Shown here piece after piece: positions 1-7,716 of a DNA stretch of 64,000 nt. The position numbers and the translations under genes were made by a program. The DNA lies in NCBI RefSeq assembly GCF_003697785.1, contig NZ_QOKZ01000005.1, positions 62,001 through 126,000 on the forward strand, written 5' to 3'. Below the pieces are notes generated by a model. That model saw only the letters and a program-made list of their open reading frames with translations, ran no database searches and was not told where the DNA came from. Within the stretch, counting starts at the first letter, position 1; each line of letters opens with the position of its first letter. Source of the DNA: Paracoccus alkanivorans (GTDB lineage: Bacteria > Pseudomonadota > Alphaproteobacteria > Rhodobacterales > Rhodobacteraceae).

Positions 1-394
1 AGGCCATTGCCCCGCCCTCGAGGATACGGGCGATGGTGTCGGAAGACAGCGTGTTGATCGGCATACCCACCAGCGACAACGCCATGATCGGCTTGGCACC
101 CATCGCATAGACATCGCTGATCGCGTTGGTTGCGGCAATCCGGCCGAAATCCAGCGGATCATCTACGATTGGCATGAAGAAATCCGTCGTCGCGACCAGC
201 GCTTGGCTGTCGTTCAGCCGGTAGACGGCGGCATCGTCCGAGGTTTCGATCCCGACCAGAAGCGCCTCGGGAACCGGCAGCATCGCGGTGCCGCGCAGCA
301 GCCCCGTCAGGACACCGGGGGCAATCTTGCAACCGCAACCGCCTCCGTGGGAAAGCGAGGTCAGCCGGGGTTCGGATAGGGTCTGGGCGGTCAT
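1..394 (-). CDS. selD: Selenide, water dikinase (selenophosphate synthase), 5' part only
   Basis: Makes selenophosphate from selenide and ATP, the selenium donor for selenocysteine and for 2-selenouridine in tRNA wobble positions. Only the first 131 residues are present; the gene runs off the left edge. The N-terminus shows the catalytic loop GGGCGCK, with Cys20 and Lys23 matching the Cys17/Lys20 pair of E. coli SelD (family knowledge), followed by a DDAAVY segment typical of PurM-like ATP-binding enzymes. It is the cysteine form, not a selenoprotein. The ATG is the only sensible start. It lies 78 bp downstream of the LysE gene on the same strand, so cotranscription is possible but a hairpin sits between them. 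Confidence 0.93.
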   Translation of the reverse strand, partial: MTAQTLSEPRLTSLSHGGGCGCKIAPGVLTGLLRGTAMLPVPEALLVGIETSDDAAVYRLNDSQALVATTDFFMPIVDDPLDFGRIAATNAISDVYAMGAKPIMALSLVGMPINTLSSDTIARILEGGAMA

Positions 395-448
395 TGTCGA
401 TCCTTGGGACAGGGCAATTTGCGAGAGCGCAAGGATAAGGAAGGCGTC

Positions 449-473
449 ACCGGCGGGCAAGCGGCCCACCGGT
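449..473 (-). other. Stem-loop between the LysE gene and selD
   Basis: Read on the minus strand, ACCGGTGGGC pairs with GCCCGCCGGT (10 bp, one G-T pair) around a 5-base loop, beginning within the stop codon of the LysE gene. No U-run follows, so it is not a classical intrinsic terminator. It could stabilise the upstream mRNA or act as a weak or Rho-aided terminator before selD. Confidence 0.4.
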
Positions 474-1117
474 CAGACCGGGGCACGCCAGCTTGCCAGC
501 TTGGCGCCGAAGCCGATGAAAACAACCCCGGTCACGCCCTTCAGCCAGCGCTGGATACGATCACTGCGCGCCAGTCCGGTCAGGCGCGAGAACAGCAGGA
601 CCATCGCGCCGAACCAGACCACGTTGATCGCCGAATGCACGAAGACCAGCAGGAAGGCCGAGGTTGCCGGATGCTCACCGGCAGGAATGAATTGTGGAAA
701 CACCGCAAGGTAGAACATCGACACTTTGGGATTTAGCCCGTTGGTCAGCAACCCCTCGACATAGGCTCGCCACAGGTTTCGTTTGCGTCGCGCCGGTGTG
801 ACGCTGCCGGGCATGGGCATATTGCCCCGAAGGGCCTGACGCAGCGATTTGATCCCGATCCAGCACAGATAGGCCGCACCCATATACTTGACGATCGTGA
901 AGGCCGTCGCCGATTGCAGCAGGATGATCGAGATGCCCAGGATCGACAGGGCCCCATGAATATAGAAAGCGGTGAAGAAACCGGCGATATTGGCAAAGCC
1001 TGCGGCGGACCCGGAAGTCGGCACAGTGCGGGCGATCAGCACACCATTCGGCCCCGGCGAAGCGACCAGCAAAGCTGTTGCCAGTGCGAATGTCACGATC
1101 TCGGCCCAGCTCATCAT
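473..1117 (-). CDS. LysE/RhtB family amino-acid exporter
   Basis: Predicted inner-membrane exporter of amino acids or derivatives. The 214-residue protein starts with MMSWAEIVTFALATALL and carries the family signature SPGPNGVL near residue 20, then about six hydrophobic segments, which is the usual size and topology for LysE/RhtB proteins. An upstream in-frame ATG would add 36 residues of non-family sequence; I chose the internal Met because an AGGGA motif lies about 7 bases before it and the family alignment begins there. The substrate cannot be told from sequence. It is transcribed toward selD and lies downstream of the rpsA terminator, so it probably has its own promoter. Confidence 0.85.
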   Translation of the reverse strand: MMSWAEIVTFALATALLVASPGPNGVLIARTVPTSGSAAGFANIAGFFTAFYIHGALSILGISIILLQSATAFTIVKYMGAAYLCWIGIKSLRQALRGNMPMPGSVTPARRKRNLWRAYVEGLLTNGLNPKVSMFYLAVFPQFIPAGEHPATSAFLLVFVHSAINVVWFGAMVLLFSRLTGLARSDRIQRWLKGVTGVVFIGFGAKLASWRAPV

Positions 1118-1193
1118 CCCGGTTCCCTGTCCGCTTGAGTCAGCGACACATTGAACCCGGCGAAGGGCAGAGGCAATCCGAAATCCGCAAATG

Positions 1194-1222
1194 GAAAGCC
1201 CGCCCCCTGACCGGGGACGGGC
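1194..1222 (-). terminator. Intrinsic terminator of rpsA
   Basis: On the minus strand, a G/C-rich stem (GCCCGTCCCC paired with GGGGGCGGGC, 5-base loop) is followed directly by TTTCC. It lies about 26 bases after the rpsA stop codon, the expected place for its terminator. Confidence 0.65.
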
Positions 1223-1247
1223 CATTGATGCCGGGCTTGCGCCGCGA

Positions 1248-2927
1248 TCAGTTGTCGCGCTTCAGCGCCGCACCAAGGATATCGCCAAGCGAGGCGCCCG
1301 AATCCGAGCTGCCATACTGGTCGATCGCCTCTTTTTCCTCGGCGATCTCGCGCGCCTTGATCGAAAGACCGAGACGACGGGTCTTGGTGTCGACATTGGT
1401 GACGCGGGCATCGACCTTGTCGCCGACCTGGAAGCGCTCGGGGCGCTGGTCCTGACGGTCGCGGGCAAGGTCGCTGCGGCGGATGAACGACTTGACGCCG
1501 TTATACTCCACCTCGACGCCGCCATCCTCGATTGCCGTCACCTCGACGGTGACGACCGAGCCGCGCTTCACGCCATCGACGGCCTCGGCCATATGCTCGT
1601 TTTCGAGCGCCTTGATCGACAGCGAGATACGCTCTTTCTCGATATCCACATCCTGGACGACGGCCTTGACGACATCGCCCTTGCGGAAGTCCTGGATGGC
1701 ATCCTCGCCACGGGCATCCCAGCTGATATCCGACAGGTGAACCATGCCGTCGATATCGCCTTCGAGACCGATGAACAGACCGAATTCGGTGATGTTCTTG
1801 ACTTCGCCCTCGATGACGGTGCCCGAGGGATGGGTCTCGGCAAAGACTTCCCAGGGGTTGCGCATGGTCTGTTTCAGGCCGAGGCTGACGCGGCGCTTGG
1901 CCTCGTCGATCTCGAGAACCATGACGTCCACCTCCTGCGAGGTCGAGACGATCTTGCCCGGATGGACGTTCTTCTTGGTCCAGCTCATTTCCGAGACATG
2001 GACCAGACCCTCGACACCGGCTTCCAGCTCCACGAAGGCGCCGTAATCGGTGATGTTGGTCACGCGGCCATGATGCACCGAACCGAGCGGGAACTTGTCG
2101 GCCACGGTATCCCAGGGATCGTCCTGCAACTGCTTCATGCCGAGGCTGATGCGGTGGCTGTCCTTGTTGATCTTGATGACCTGAACCTTGACGGTCTCGC
2201 CGATCGACAGGATTTCCGAGGGGTGGTTCACGCGCCGCCATGCCATGTCGGTGACATGCAGCAGACCGTCAACACCGCCCAGATCGACGAAGGCGCCGTA
2301 TTCGGTGATGTTCTTCACCACACCGTCCACGCTCTGACCTTCGGTCAGGTTGGCGATGACCTCGGCGCGCTGTTCGGCGCGGCTCTCTTCCAGGATGGCG
2401 CGGCGCGAGACGACGATATTGCCGCGGCGACGGTCCATTTTCAGGATCTGGAAGGGCTGCTTCAGGCCCATCAGCGGGCCGGCGTCGCGCACCGGGCGGA
2501 CATCGACCTGGCTGCCCGGCAGGAAGGCCACGGCACCGCCCAGATCGACGGTGAAGCCGCCCTTGACGCGGCCGAAGATGGCGCCTTCGACGCGCTCTTC
2601 ATCGGCATAGGCTTTTTCCAGACGGTCCCAGGCTTCTTCGCGGCGGGCCTTCTCACGGCTGATCGAGGCTTCGCCACGGGCGTTCTCGACGCGGTCGAGA
2701 TAGACCTCGACCTCGTCGCCAACCGACAGGTTGGCATCCTCGCCGGGATTTGCGAATTCCTTCAGATCGACGCGGCCTTCCATCTTGTAGCCGACATCGA
2801 TGATGGCCTGTCCCGCCTCTATGGCGATGACGCGGCCCTTGACGACGCTGCCCTCGTCAGGCGTGTCCATATCGAGGCTTTCATTCAGGAGGGCCTCGAA
2901 TTCCTCCATGGTCGCTTTAGCGCACAT
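1248..2927 (-). CDS. rpsA: 30S ribosomal protein S1
   Basis: Binds mRNA on the small ribosomal subunit and helps initiate translation of most messages. The 559-residue product has six S1 (OB-fold) repeats at about residues 25-92, 112-176, 197-265, 282-352, 369-439 and 455-525; repeats 3-5 carry the conserved EYGAFVDL/DYGAFVEL/EFGLFIGL RNA-binding strand. Start chosen at MCAKATMEEF, which matches alphaproteobacterial S1 N-termini and has AAAGGAAA about 10 bases upstream; an upstream Met would add 59 unrelated residues. In many bacteria rpsA follows cmk, but here it faces modA divergently and so has its own promoter and a leader of about 150 bases. Confidence 0.97.
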   Translation of the reverse strand: MCAKATMEEFEALLNESLDMDTPDEGSVVKGRVIAIEAGQAIIDVGYKMEGRVDLKEFANPGEDANLSVGDEVEVYLDRVENARGEASISREKARREEAWDRLEKAYADEERVEGAIFGRVKGGFTVDLGGAVAFLPGSQVDVRPVRDAGPLMGLKQPFQILKMDRRRGNIVVSRRAILEESRAEQRAEVIANLTEGQSVDGVVKNITEYGAFVDLGGVDGLLHVTDMAWRRVNHPSEILSIGETVKVQVIKINKDSHRISLGMKQLQDDPWDTVADKFPLGSVHHGRVTNITDYGAFVELEAGVEGLVHVSEMSWTKKNVHPGKIVSTSQEVDVMVLEIDEAKRRVSLGLKQTMRNPWEVFAETHPSGTVIEGEVKNITEFGLFIGLEGDIDGMVHLSDISWDARGEDAIQDFRKGDVVKAVVQDVDIEKERISLSIKALENEHMAEAVDGVKRGSVVTVEVTAIEDGGVEVEYNGVKSFIRRSDLARDRQDQRPERFQVGDKVDARVTNVDTKTRRLGLSIKAREIAEEKEAIDQYGSSDSGASLGDILGAALKRDN

Positions 2928-3011
2928 GCGTATCCAGTTTCCTTTACATCGGTTTATCTGGCCAGACGGTTGGCTCCGCCGGTCTGTTGAATGCCCTTCA
3001 GTAACGACAAA

Positions 3012-3044
3012 GGGTCGCGGCAAAGCGCCCGACCCGTCTTTTTT
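3012..3044 (+). other. Stem-loop with T-run in the rpsA leader
   Basis: GGGTCG pairs with CGACCC over a 12-base loop, followed on the plus strand by GTC and six Ts. In that direction it looks like a short terminator, yet no plus-strand gene ends here. On the minus strand the same stem would lie in the 5' untranslated leader of rpsA, where S1 autoregulation acts in other bacteria. The function is not settled. Confidence 0.35.
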
Positions 3045-3082
3045 CGGCCTGTTATGACCATGTCGCCCGATTGACTGGGGCC

Positions 3083-3111
3083 GAAATAATCCTTGACGAG
3101 GCAAAGATCAA
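3083..3111 (-). promoter_or_regulatory. Candidate rpsA promoter
   Basis: On the minus strand TTGATC (-35) and TATTTC (-10) are separated by exactly 17 bases, which would give a leader of about 150 bases before the rpsA ATG. The -10 match is weak, so this is a candidate only. Confidence 0.35.
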
Positions 3112-3157
3112 CCGTAAAGCGCATCTCCGCAAGGTTATGTCCGGCAGGAGATATCGC

Positions 3158-3188
3158 TTGCACCCCTTGTCCGGACAGGCGATATATT
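3158..3188 (+). promoter_or_regulatory. Candidate modABC promoter
   Basis: TTGCAC (-35) and TATATT (-10, five of six consensus bases) are 19 bases apart. The spacing is long but acceptable for an activated or repressed promoter. The -10 lies inside the Mo-box, so bound ModE-type regulator would block RNA polymerase. Confidence 0.5.
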
Positions 3189-3203
3189 CTTTCAAACATA
3201 TCG
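3180..3203 (+). promoter_or_regulatory. ModE-type Mo-box operator of modABC
   Basis: A 24-base inverted repeat with CGATAT at the left end and ATATCG at the right end. It fits the known ModE operator pattern CG-N-TATATA-N6-TATATA-N-CG with three mismatches. It lies 17 bases before the modA start and overlaps the -10 box, as expected for molybdate-dependent repression of a high-affinity molybdate transporter. No modE gene is in the window. Confidence 0.7.
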
Positions 3204-3220
3204 AGACAAGGGACATGCCG

Positions 3221-3979
3221 ATGCGATTCATCCGCGCCATGCTTTTGCCCGCGATGCTGCTGGCCGCCACGCCCGTCCTCGCAGAAGAGGTCGTCGTCTT
3301 CGCCGCCGCTTCGCTGAAGAACGCGCTGGACGAGGTGGCCGCCGGTTTCACTGCCGATACCGGACATGAGGTTACGATATCCTATGCGGGCTCGGGCAAG
3401 CTGGCCCAGCAGATCCTTGCGGGCGCCCCGGCTGACCTGTTCGTTTCGGCCAATGCCCAGTGGATGGACGAGATCGAAAAGGCCGGGCTTCTGGCCGATG
3501 AGGGGCGCCGCGATCTTCTGGGCAACGAACTTGTCCTGATCGCCCATGGCAAGGATGCATCAGCCGTCGGGATCAGCCCTGAAACGGACCTGCCGGGATT
3601 GCTGAACGGGGGCAAGCTGGCCATGGCGCTGGTGGATTCGGTACCTGCGGGTCAATATGGCAAGGCCGCGCTGCAGAATCTCGGGCTATGGGACGCGGTC
3701 GCGAAAGACGTCGCGCAGGCGGATAACGTCCGCGCGGCCATGGCGTTGGTATCGACGGGCGAAGCCCCCTACGGCATCGTCTATGCAAGCGATGCGGCCG
3801 CCGATGACAACGTGACCATCTTCGGCAGCTTTCCCGGCGAAAGCCACCCGCCGATCACCTACCCTGCGGGATTGCTGTCCCAAGCCGGGGACAGGGCCGA
3901 CCGCGATTTCTACGATGCACTTTCGGGCGCGGCAGCGGCAGAGACCTTCGCGCGTCATGGCTTCGCTTTGCTCAACTGA
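3221..3979 (+). CDS. modA: Molybdate ABC transporter, periplasmic binding protein
   Basis: Captures molybdate (and tungstate) in the periplasm and hands it to ModBC. The 252-residue precursor opens with a Sec signal peptide (basic MRFIRAM, hydrophobic core, cleavage after PVLA) and continues with the ModA hallmark VVVFAAASLKNALDE and, later, YAGSGKLAQQI, the oxyanion-binding loops. I start at MRFIRAM because AAGGGA lies 7 bases upstream; the Met two codons earlier is too close to that site. First gene of modABC, 3 bases before modB, directly behind the Mo-box, so expression should fall when molybdate is plentiful. Confidence 0.95.
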   Translation: MRFIRAMLLPAMLLAATPVLAEEVVVFAAASLKNALDEVAAGFTADTGHEVTISYAGSGKLAQQILAGAPADLFVSANAQWMDEIEKAGLLADEGRRDLLGNELVLIAHGKDASAVGISPETDLPGLLNGGKLAMALVDSVPAGQYGKAALQNLGLWDAVAKDVAQADNVRAAMALVSTGEAPYGIVYASDAAADDNVTIFGSFPGESHPPITYPAGLLSQAGDRADRDFYDALSGAAAAETFARHGFALLN

Positions 3980-3982
3980 CCC

Positions 3983-4678
3983 ATGAACGACTGGTTGTCC
4001 CCCGAGGAATGGCAGGCCGTGGCCCTTTCGCTGCAAGTCTCGACCGTGGCAGTGTTGGCCAGCCTGCCTTTCGGGGTGCTGGTGGCCCATGCGCTGGCGC
4101 GCTGGCGCTTTCCGGGGCGAGGGCTGCTGAACGTGCTCGTGCATCTGCCGCTGGTGCTGCCGCCCGTCGTCACCGGCTACCTCCTGTTGCTGACCTTCGG
4201 GCGGCGCGGCGCGGTCGGACAGTTCCTCGACCAGTTCGGCATCGTCTTCGCCTTTCACTGGACGGGCGCAGCCCTTGCGGCAGCGATCATGGGGTTTCCG
4301 TTGATGGTGCGCGCCATCCGGCTGGCGATCGAGGCGGTGGATCCAAAGCTGGAGCAGGCCGCCTCGACGCTTGGGGCATCCCGCATCTGGATCTTCGCGA
4401 CGATCACCCTGCCCCTGATCCTACCCGGTATCCTGGCAGGGATGGTGCTGGGTTTCGCCAAGGCATTCGGGGAGTTCGGCGCGACCATCACCTTCGTCTC
4501 GAATATCCCGGGCCAGACCCAGACCCTGCCCTCGGCCATCTACGCCTTCCTGCAAGTGCCGGGAGGCGAGGCCTCGGCACTGCGTCTCGTGCTGGTCGCC
4601 GTCATCATCGCCATGGGGGCCCTGTTCCTGTCGGAATGGCTGGCCCGGGCGGTGGCGCGCAGGATAGCGGGGCACTGA
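3983..4678 (+). CDS. modB: Molybdate ABC transporter, permease
   Basis: Inner-membrane channel of the molybdate importer. The 231-residue protein has about five or six membrane spans and the cytoplasmic coupling motif EQAASTLGASRIWIF (the EAA loop) at about residues 120-134, followed by the GFAKAFGEFGATI region typical of ModB/CysT permeases. Size is normal for ModB. It begins 3 bases after modA and its TGA overlaps the ATG of modC by one base, showing translational coupling of permease and ATPase. Confidence 0.95.
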   Translation: MNDWLSPEEWQAVALSLQVSTVAVLASLPFGVLVAHALARWRFPGRGLLNVLVHLPLVLPPVVTGYLLLLTFGRRGAVGQFLDQFGIVFAFHWTGAALAAAIMGFPLMVRAIRLAIEAVDPKLEQAASTLGASRIWIFATITLPLILPGILAGMVLGFAKAFGEFGATITFVSNIPGQTQTLPSAIYAFLQVPGGEASALRLVLVAVIIAMGALFLSEWLARAVARRIAGH

Positions 4679-5778
4679 TGCTGTCCGTCTCGATCCGCCA
4701 CCAGTTTCCCGGCTTCACCCTGGACGCCACATTCGAGGCGCCACCCGGTGTGACCGCGCTGTTCGGACGCTCGGGGTCGGGCAAGACCAGCATCGTCAAT
4801 GCCGTTGCCGGTCTGATGCGCCCCGATGCGGGCCGGATCGAAGTGGACGGGCGGCTGTTATCTGACAGCGAAAGCGGGCACTTTCTGCCTCCCCATCGGC
4901 GTGGCATGGGTTATGTCTTTCAGGAGGCCCGGCTTTTTCCCCATCTGACGGTCCGGCAGAACCTGCTTTACGGTGGCTGGTTCTCGGGCCGCCGTGACCG
5001 CGCCGGTTTCGCGCGCATCGTCGAGATGCTCGGGATCGGCCAGTTGCTGAACCGCCGCCCCCTGGCCCTGTCGGGCGGCGAGCGGCAGCGGGTGGCGCTT
5101 GGGCGGGCGATCCTGTCCAATCCGCGCCTGCTGCTGATGGACGAGCCGCTGGCCGCGCTGGACGAGGCGCGCAAGGCCGAGATCCTGCCCTATCTGGAGC
5201 GCTTGCGCGACGAGACCGGGCTGCCGATCCTTTATGTAAGCCATGCCCCCGCCGAGATCGCCCGGCTGGCCAGCAGCATCGTTCTGCTCGAAGCCGGGCA
5301 AGTGATCGCCGCGGGGCCCGCCACCCGCATCCTGTCAGACCCGGCGACCGTTCCGGCACTGGGCCTGCGCGAAGCGGGCGCCATCATTACCGCCCGGGTC
5401 GAGGCCCATGAGGCGGATGGCCTGACCCGGCTTGGCACCTCCTCGGGGACAGTTTTCCTGCCCCGTATCGACGCGGAACCGCAATCCACCCTGCGCCTGC
5501 GCATTCTTGCCCAGGACGTGATGATCGCGCTGGAACGCCCCGCGGGAATATCCGCGCTGAACCTGCTTCCCGCGGTGGTCCGCGATCTGACCGAGACCGA
5601 AAGCGGCATGCTCGTCCGGCTGGACGCGGGCGGCGAGACCATTCTCGCGCGGATCACCCGGCGCTCTGCCTACGCATTGGCACTCGAACCGGGCAAGCCG
5701 GTTTACGCGATCCTGAAGGCGGTTTCAGTCGCACCGGGCAGTGTCGGGAACATGAAACGTCATTTCCATTCCACCTGA
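4678..5778 (+). CDS. modC: Molybdate ABC transporter, ATP-binding protein
   Basis: Cytoplasmic ATPase that powers molybdate uptake. The 366-residue product has Walker A GRSGSGKTS (30-38), ABC signature LSGGERQRV (131-139), Walker B LLLMDEP (151-157), switch His189, and a C-terminal TOBE/Mop-like domain (about 290-360) that binds molybdate in ModC proteins. The start is fixed by the TGATG overlap with modB; a much longer open frame upstream is only the modB shadow. Last gene of the operon; an 88-base gap without a clear terminator separates it from the convergent phosphoesterase gene. Confidence 0.95.
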   Translation: MLSVSIRHQFPGFTLDATFEAPPGVTALFGRSGSGKTSIVNAVAGLMRPDAGRIEVDGRLLSDSESGHFLPPHRRGMGYVFQEARLFPHLTVRQNLLYGGWFSGRRDRAGFARIVEMLGIGQLLNRRPLALSGGERQRVALGRAILSNPRLLLMDEPLAALDEARKAEILPYLERLRDETGLPILYVSHAPAEIARLASSIVLLEAGQVIAAGPATRILSDPATVPALGLREAGAIITARVEAHEADGLTRLGTSSGTVFLPRIDAEPQSTLRLRILAQDVMIALERPAGISALNLLPAVVRDLTETESGMLVRLDAGGETILARITRRSAYALALEPGKPVYAILKAVSVAPGSVGNMKRHFHST

Positions 5779-5866
5779 CTCGGACATTGCGGCTCATAAT
5801 TCTGCCTCACAGAGATCCGGAGCCTCGCGGAAGGCAATACCATCCGCAACCCGCCAGTGAACGATC

Positions 5867-6652
5867 TCAGCCCCGCCAAACTCCCGAAGAGCGGGAAAAG
5901 CGCAAAGGCTCTCCGGTGGGACGAAAGCCGGTATCGTCACCGACATGCCTTTCGATCAGCAAGTCGGGGCCGTCGATGTCCAGCACCGCGAATTCATTCG
6001 GCGGATCTTCCGGGCGAGCGCATAACGCGCTGCCCGCCTGCACCTGCAAGACCCGCTCATGCGGGCCGAGTCTCAGCAAGGTGCCTGCGTCCCATATATG
6101 CAGATGCCCGGACAGGACGAGATACGCTCCGGCCTCTTCCAGACGCGCCAATGCGCTTGAAGCATGCAGGGCGGGTTCTTTCGGCGATTGCGGCAGTTGT
6201 TGCAAAGGGTGATGCAGTGCCACGATATTGACGGCCTGGGGATCGATTTGACGGATCACCCGCGCCACTTCATTTCCGCGCAGCCTGCCGCGCCGCCACG
6301 AGAAAGGATCGACGCTGTTCAGCCCCAGCACCTGTATGCCGCCCTTGTTCCAGACTGGCGACAGATCGCAACCGACCGCCCTGCGATAGTCCGACCATGG
6401 CCGGAAAAACCGTGCCCCGATATTGTAAAGCGGGATGTCGTGATTGCCCGGCACGACCATCAGCGCGGTATCGATCCGGCCCAGGAACGCCGCTGCCCGC
6501 CGAAACTCATCGGGGCGGGCACGATGGGTGACATCGCCGGTCACAACAACCAGATCGGCCTGCTGGCGGTTGACCTGTGCCAGCAGTGGTTCGGCCAGTT
6601 CACCGCGCTCGAAACCGAAATGCAGGTCGGACAGGTGCAGTATCCGCGTCAC
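5867..6652 (-). CDS. Calcineurin-like metallophosphoesterase
   Basis: Predicted binuclear-metal phosphoesterase of 261 residues. All five family motifs are visible: DLH (Asp9, His11), GDVTH (Asp40), GNHD (Asn70, His71), LHHP and GHLH. The compact form resembles the class III cyclic-nucleotide phosphodiesterase/Icc group, but phospholipid or nucleotide substrates are equally possible. Its ATG overlaps the stop of the upstream diacylglycerol-kinase-type gene (ATGA, 4 bases), so the two are made together; a kinase and a phosphatase acting on related lipid phosphates is an attractive but unproven reading. No signal peptide, so cytoplasmic. Confidence 0.85.
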   Translation of the reverse strand: MTRILHLSDLHFGFERGELAEPLLAQVNRQQADLVVVTGDVTHRARPDEFRRAAAFLGRIDTALMVVPGNHDIPLYNIGARFFRPWSDYRRAVGCDLSPVWNKGGIQVLGLNSVDPFSWRRGRLRGNEVARVIRQIDPQAVNIVALHHPLQQLPQSPKEPALHASSALARLEEAGAYLVLSGHLHIWDAGTLLRLGPHERVLQVQAGSALCARPEDPPNEFAVLDIDGPDLLIERHVGDDTGFRPTGEPLRFSRSSGVWRG

Positions 6653-7596
6653 GACGCGGCACCATCGGTCTTGTTCCGCCCGTCGGCTGGCAGCAGGACA
6701 CGCAGTGCAGCCCTGCGGACCCGCAGACGGAACGGGCTGTCCATCGGGGTTTTCTCGCCATCATGCGCAACCAGTTGGCGCTTGCCCGTCTCGATGGTCA
6801 ACTCGTCGGTCACGATCAGGTCGAAATCATCATCCTGCGCAGAGAAGCCAACCGCCAGCCGCAATGCCGAGCGGATCAGCGGCAATGGTTTTCGCGCCCG
6901 GGCGATCAGCACCGCGAACTTGCCCTGCCGGATCGCGTCCGCGCCATCGAGGCCGAAACTGTCCAGTTGAAAGGCACTGCGGGCGACAAAGACCAGCGCG
7001 GTAGTAAAATTCCGGCTTTCACCATCGACACGGGCGATCAGAGTCATCGGATGGCGCAAACGGCGCAGCGCGACCAGCACCGACCAATAGGCCGCGAGGC
7101 GCGAGCGTCCCCATCTGCGATAGATGCTTTCCCGGGTCTTGAGAATATGCGGATAGACACCAAGGCTGACATTGTTCAGAAACACCAGATCACCGATTTC
7201 ACCAATATCGATCGAGACGATGCGGGCATTCTGCAGCGTCTCCAATGCGTCGTCCAGTGTCTCCCCCACGCCCAGATCCCGGGCAAAATAGTTGAAGGTG
7301 CCCCCCGGCAACACTCCCATCACCGCATCCGTCCCGGCCAGCACCCCCGCCACCGCGGATTGCGTGCCGTCGCCCCCCGCCGCGATAATGATATCGAATC
7401 CCTCGGCAACGGCTCTTTTCGTCATTCGCGACAGATCGTCGCCGCGCCGGGTCTGATACAGGGCGAAGGAGGCACAGAACGGTTTCAATGCGCGGCTCAC
7501 CTGATCCGCGAACTCCCGGTCGTCCTTGCGGCCGGAGCCGAGATTCATGATGACGCAGACACGGCTTTGAGACAGGTCGATGGGATTGTCCTGCAT
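6649..7596 (-). CDS. Diacylglycerol/sphingosine kinase family lipid kinase
   Basis: Predicted lipid kinase with the DAGK catalytic fold (YegS/DgkB/LCB5 family). The nucleotide-binding motif GGDGT is at residues 74-78, followed by GVLPGGTFNYFARDLG, the glycine-rich signature around the active site, and a beta-rich C-terminal domain. At 315 residues it is of normal family length. It phosphorylates a lipid or lipid-like alcohol; the actual substrate is unknown. Downstream it overlaps the metallophosphoesterase gene by 4 bases. Upstream there are 120 bases before the LysR stop codon, enough for its own promoter, though none is clear. Confidence 0.85.
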   Translation of the reverse strand: MQDNPIDLSQSRVCVIMNLGSGRKDDREFADQVSRALKPFCASFALYQTRRGDDLSRMTKRAVAEGFDIIIAAGGDGTQSAVAGVLAGTDAVMGVLPGGTFNYFARDLGVGETLDDALETLQNARIVSIDIGEIGDLVFLNNVSLGVYPHILKTRESIYRRWGRSRLAAYWSVLVALRRLRHPMTLIARVDGESRNFTTALVFVARSAFQLDSFGLDGADAIRQGKFAVLIARARKPLPLIRSALRLAVGFSAQDDDFDLIVTDELTIETGKRQLVAHDGEKTPMDSPFRLRVRRAALRVLLPADGRNKTDGAAS

Positions 7597-7716
7597 GGCG
7601 TTTCGGGGGCTAACGATCCGATGAACAACCCGGCAGGGGTCGTCCCGGTTTCATGACAAACTCGCGTTCCATTCGATGGAAAAACCGGGGACATGCCGAT
7701 ATTTCGCGGGTAACGT

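Noticed and set aside
1191..2990. Open frame of 599 codons on the plus strand
   Set aside because: Antisense shadow of rpsA; the minus strand encodes a complete ribosomal protein S1.
3012..3044. Transcription terminator on the plus strand
   Set aside because: No plus-strand gene ends upstream; the stem is short with a 12-base loop. Kept only as a leader hairpin.
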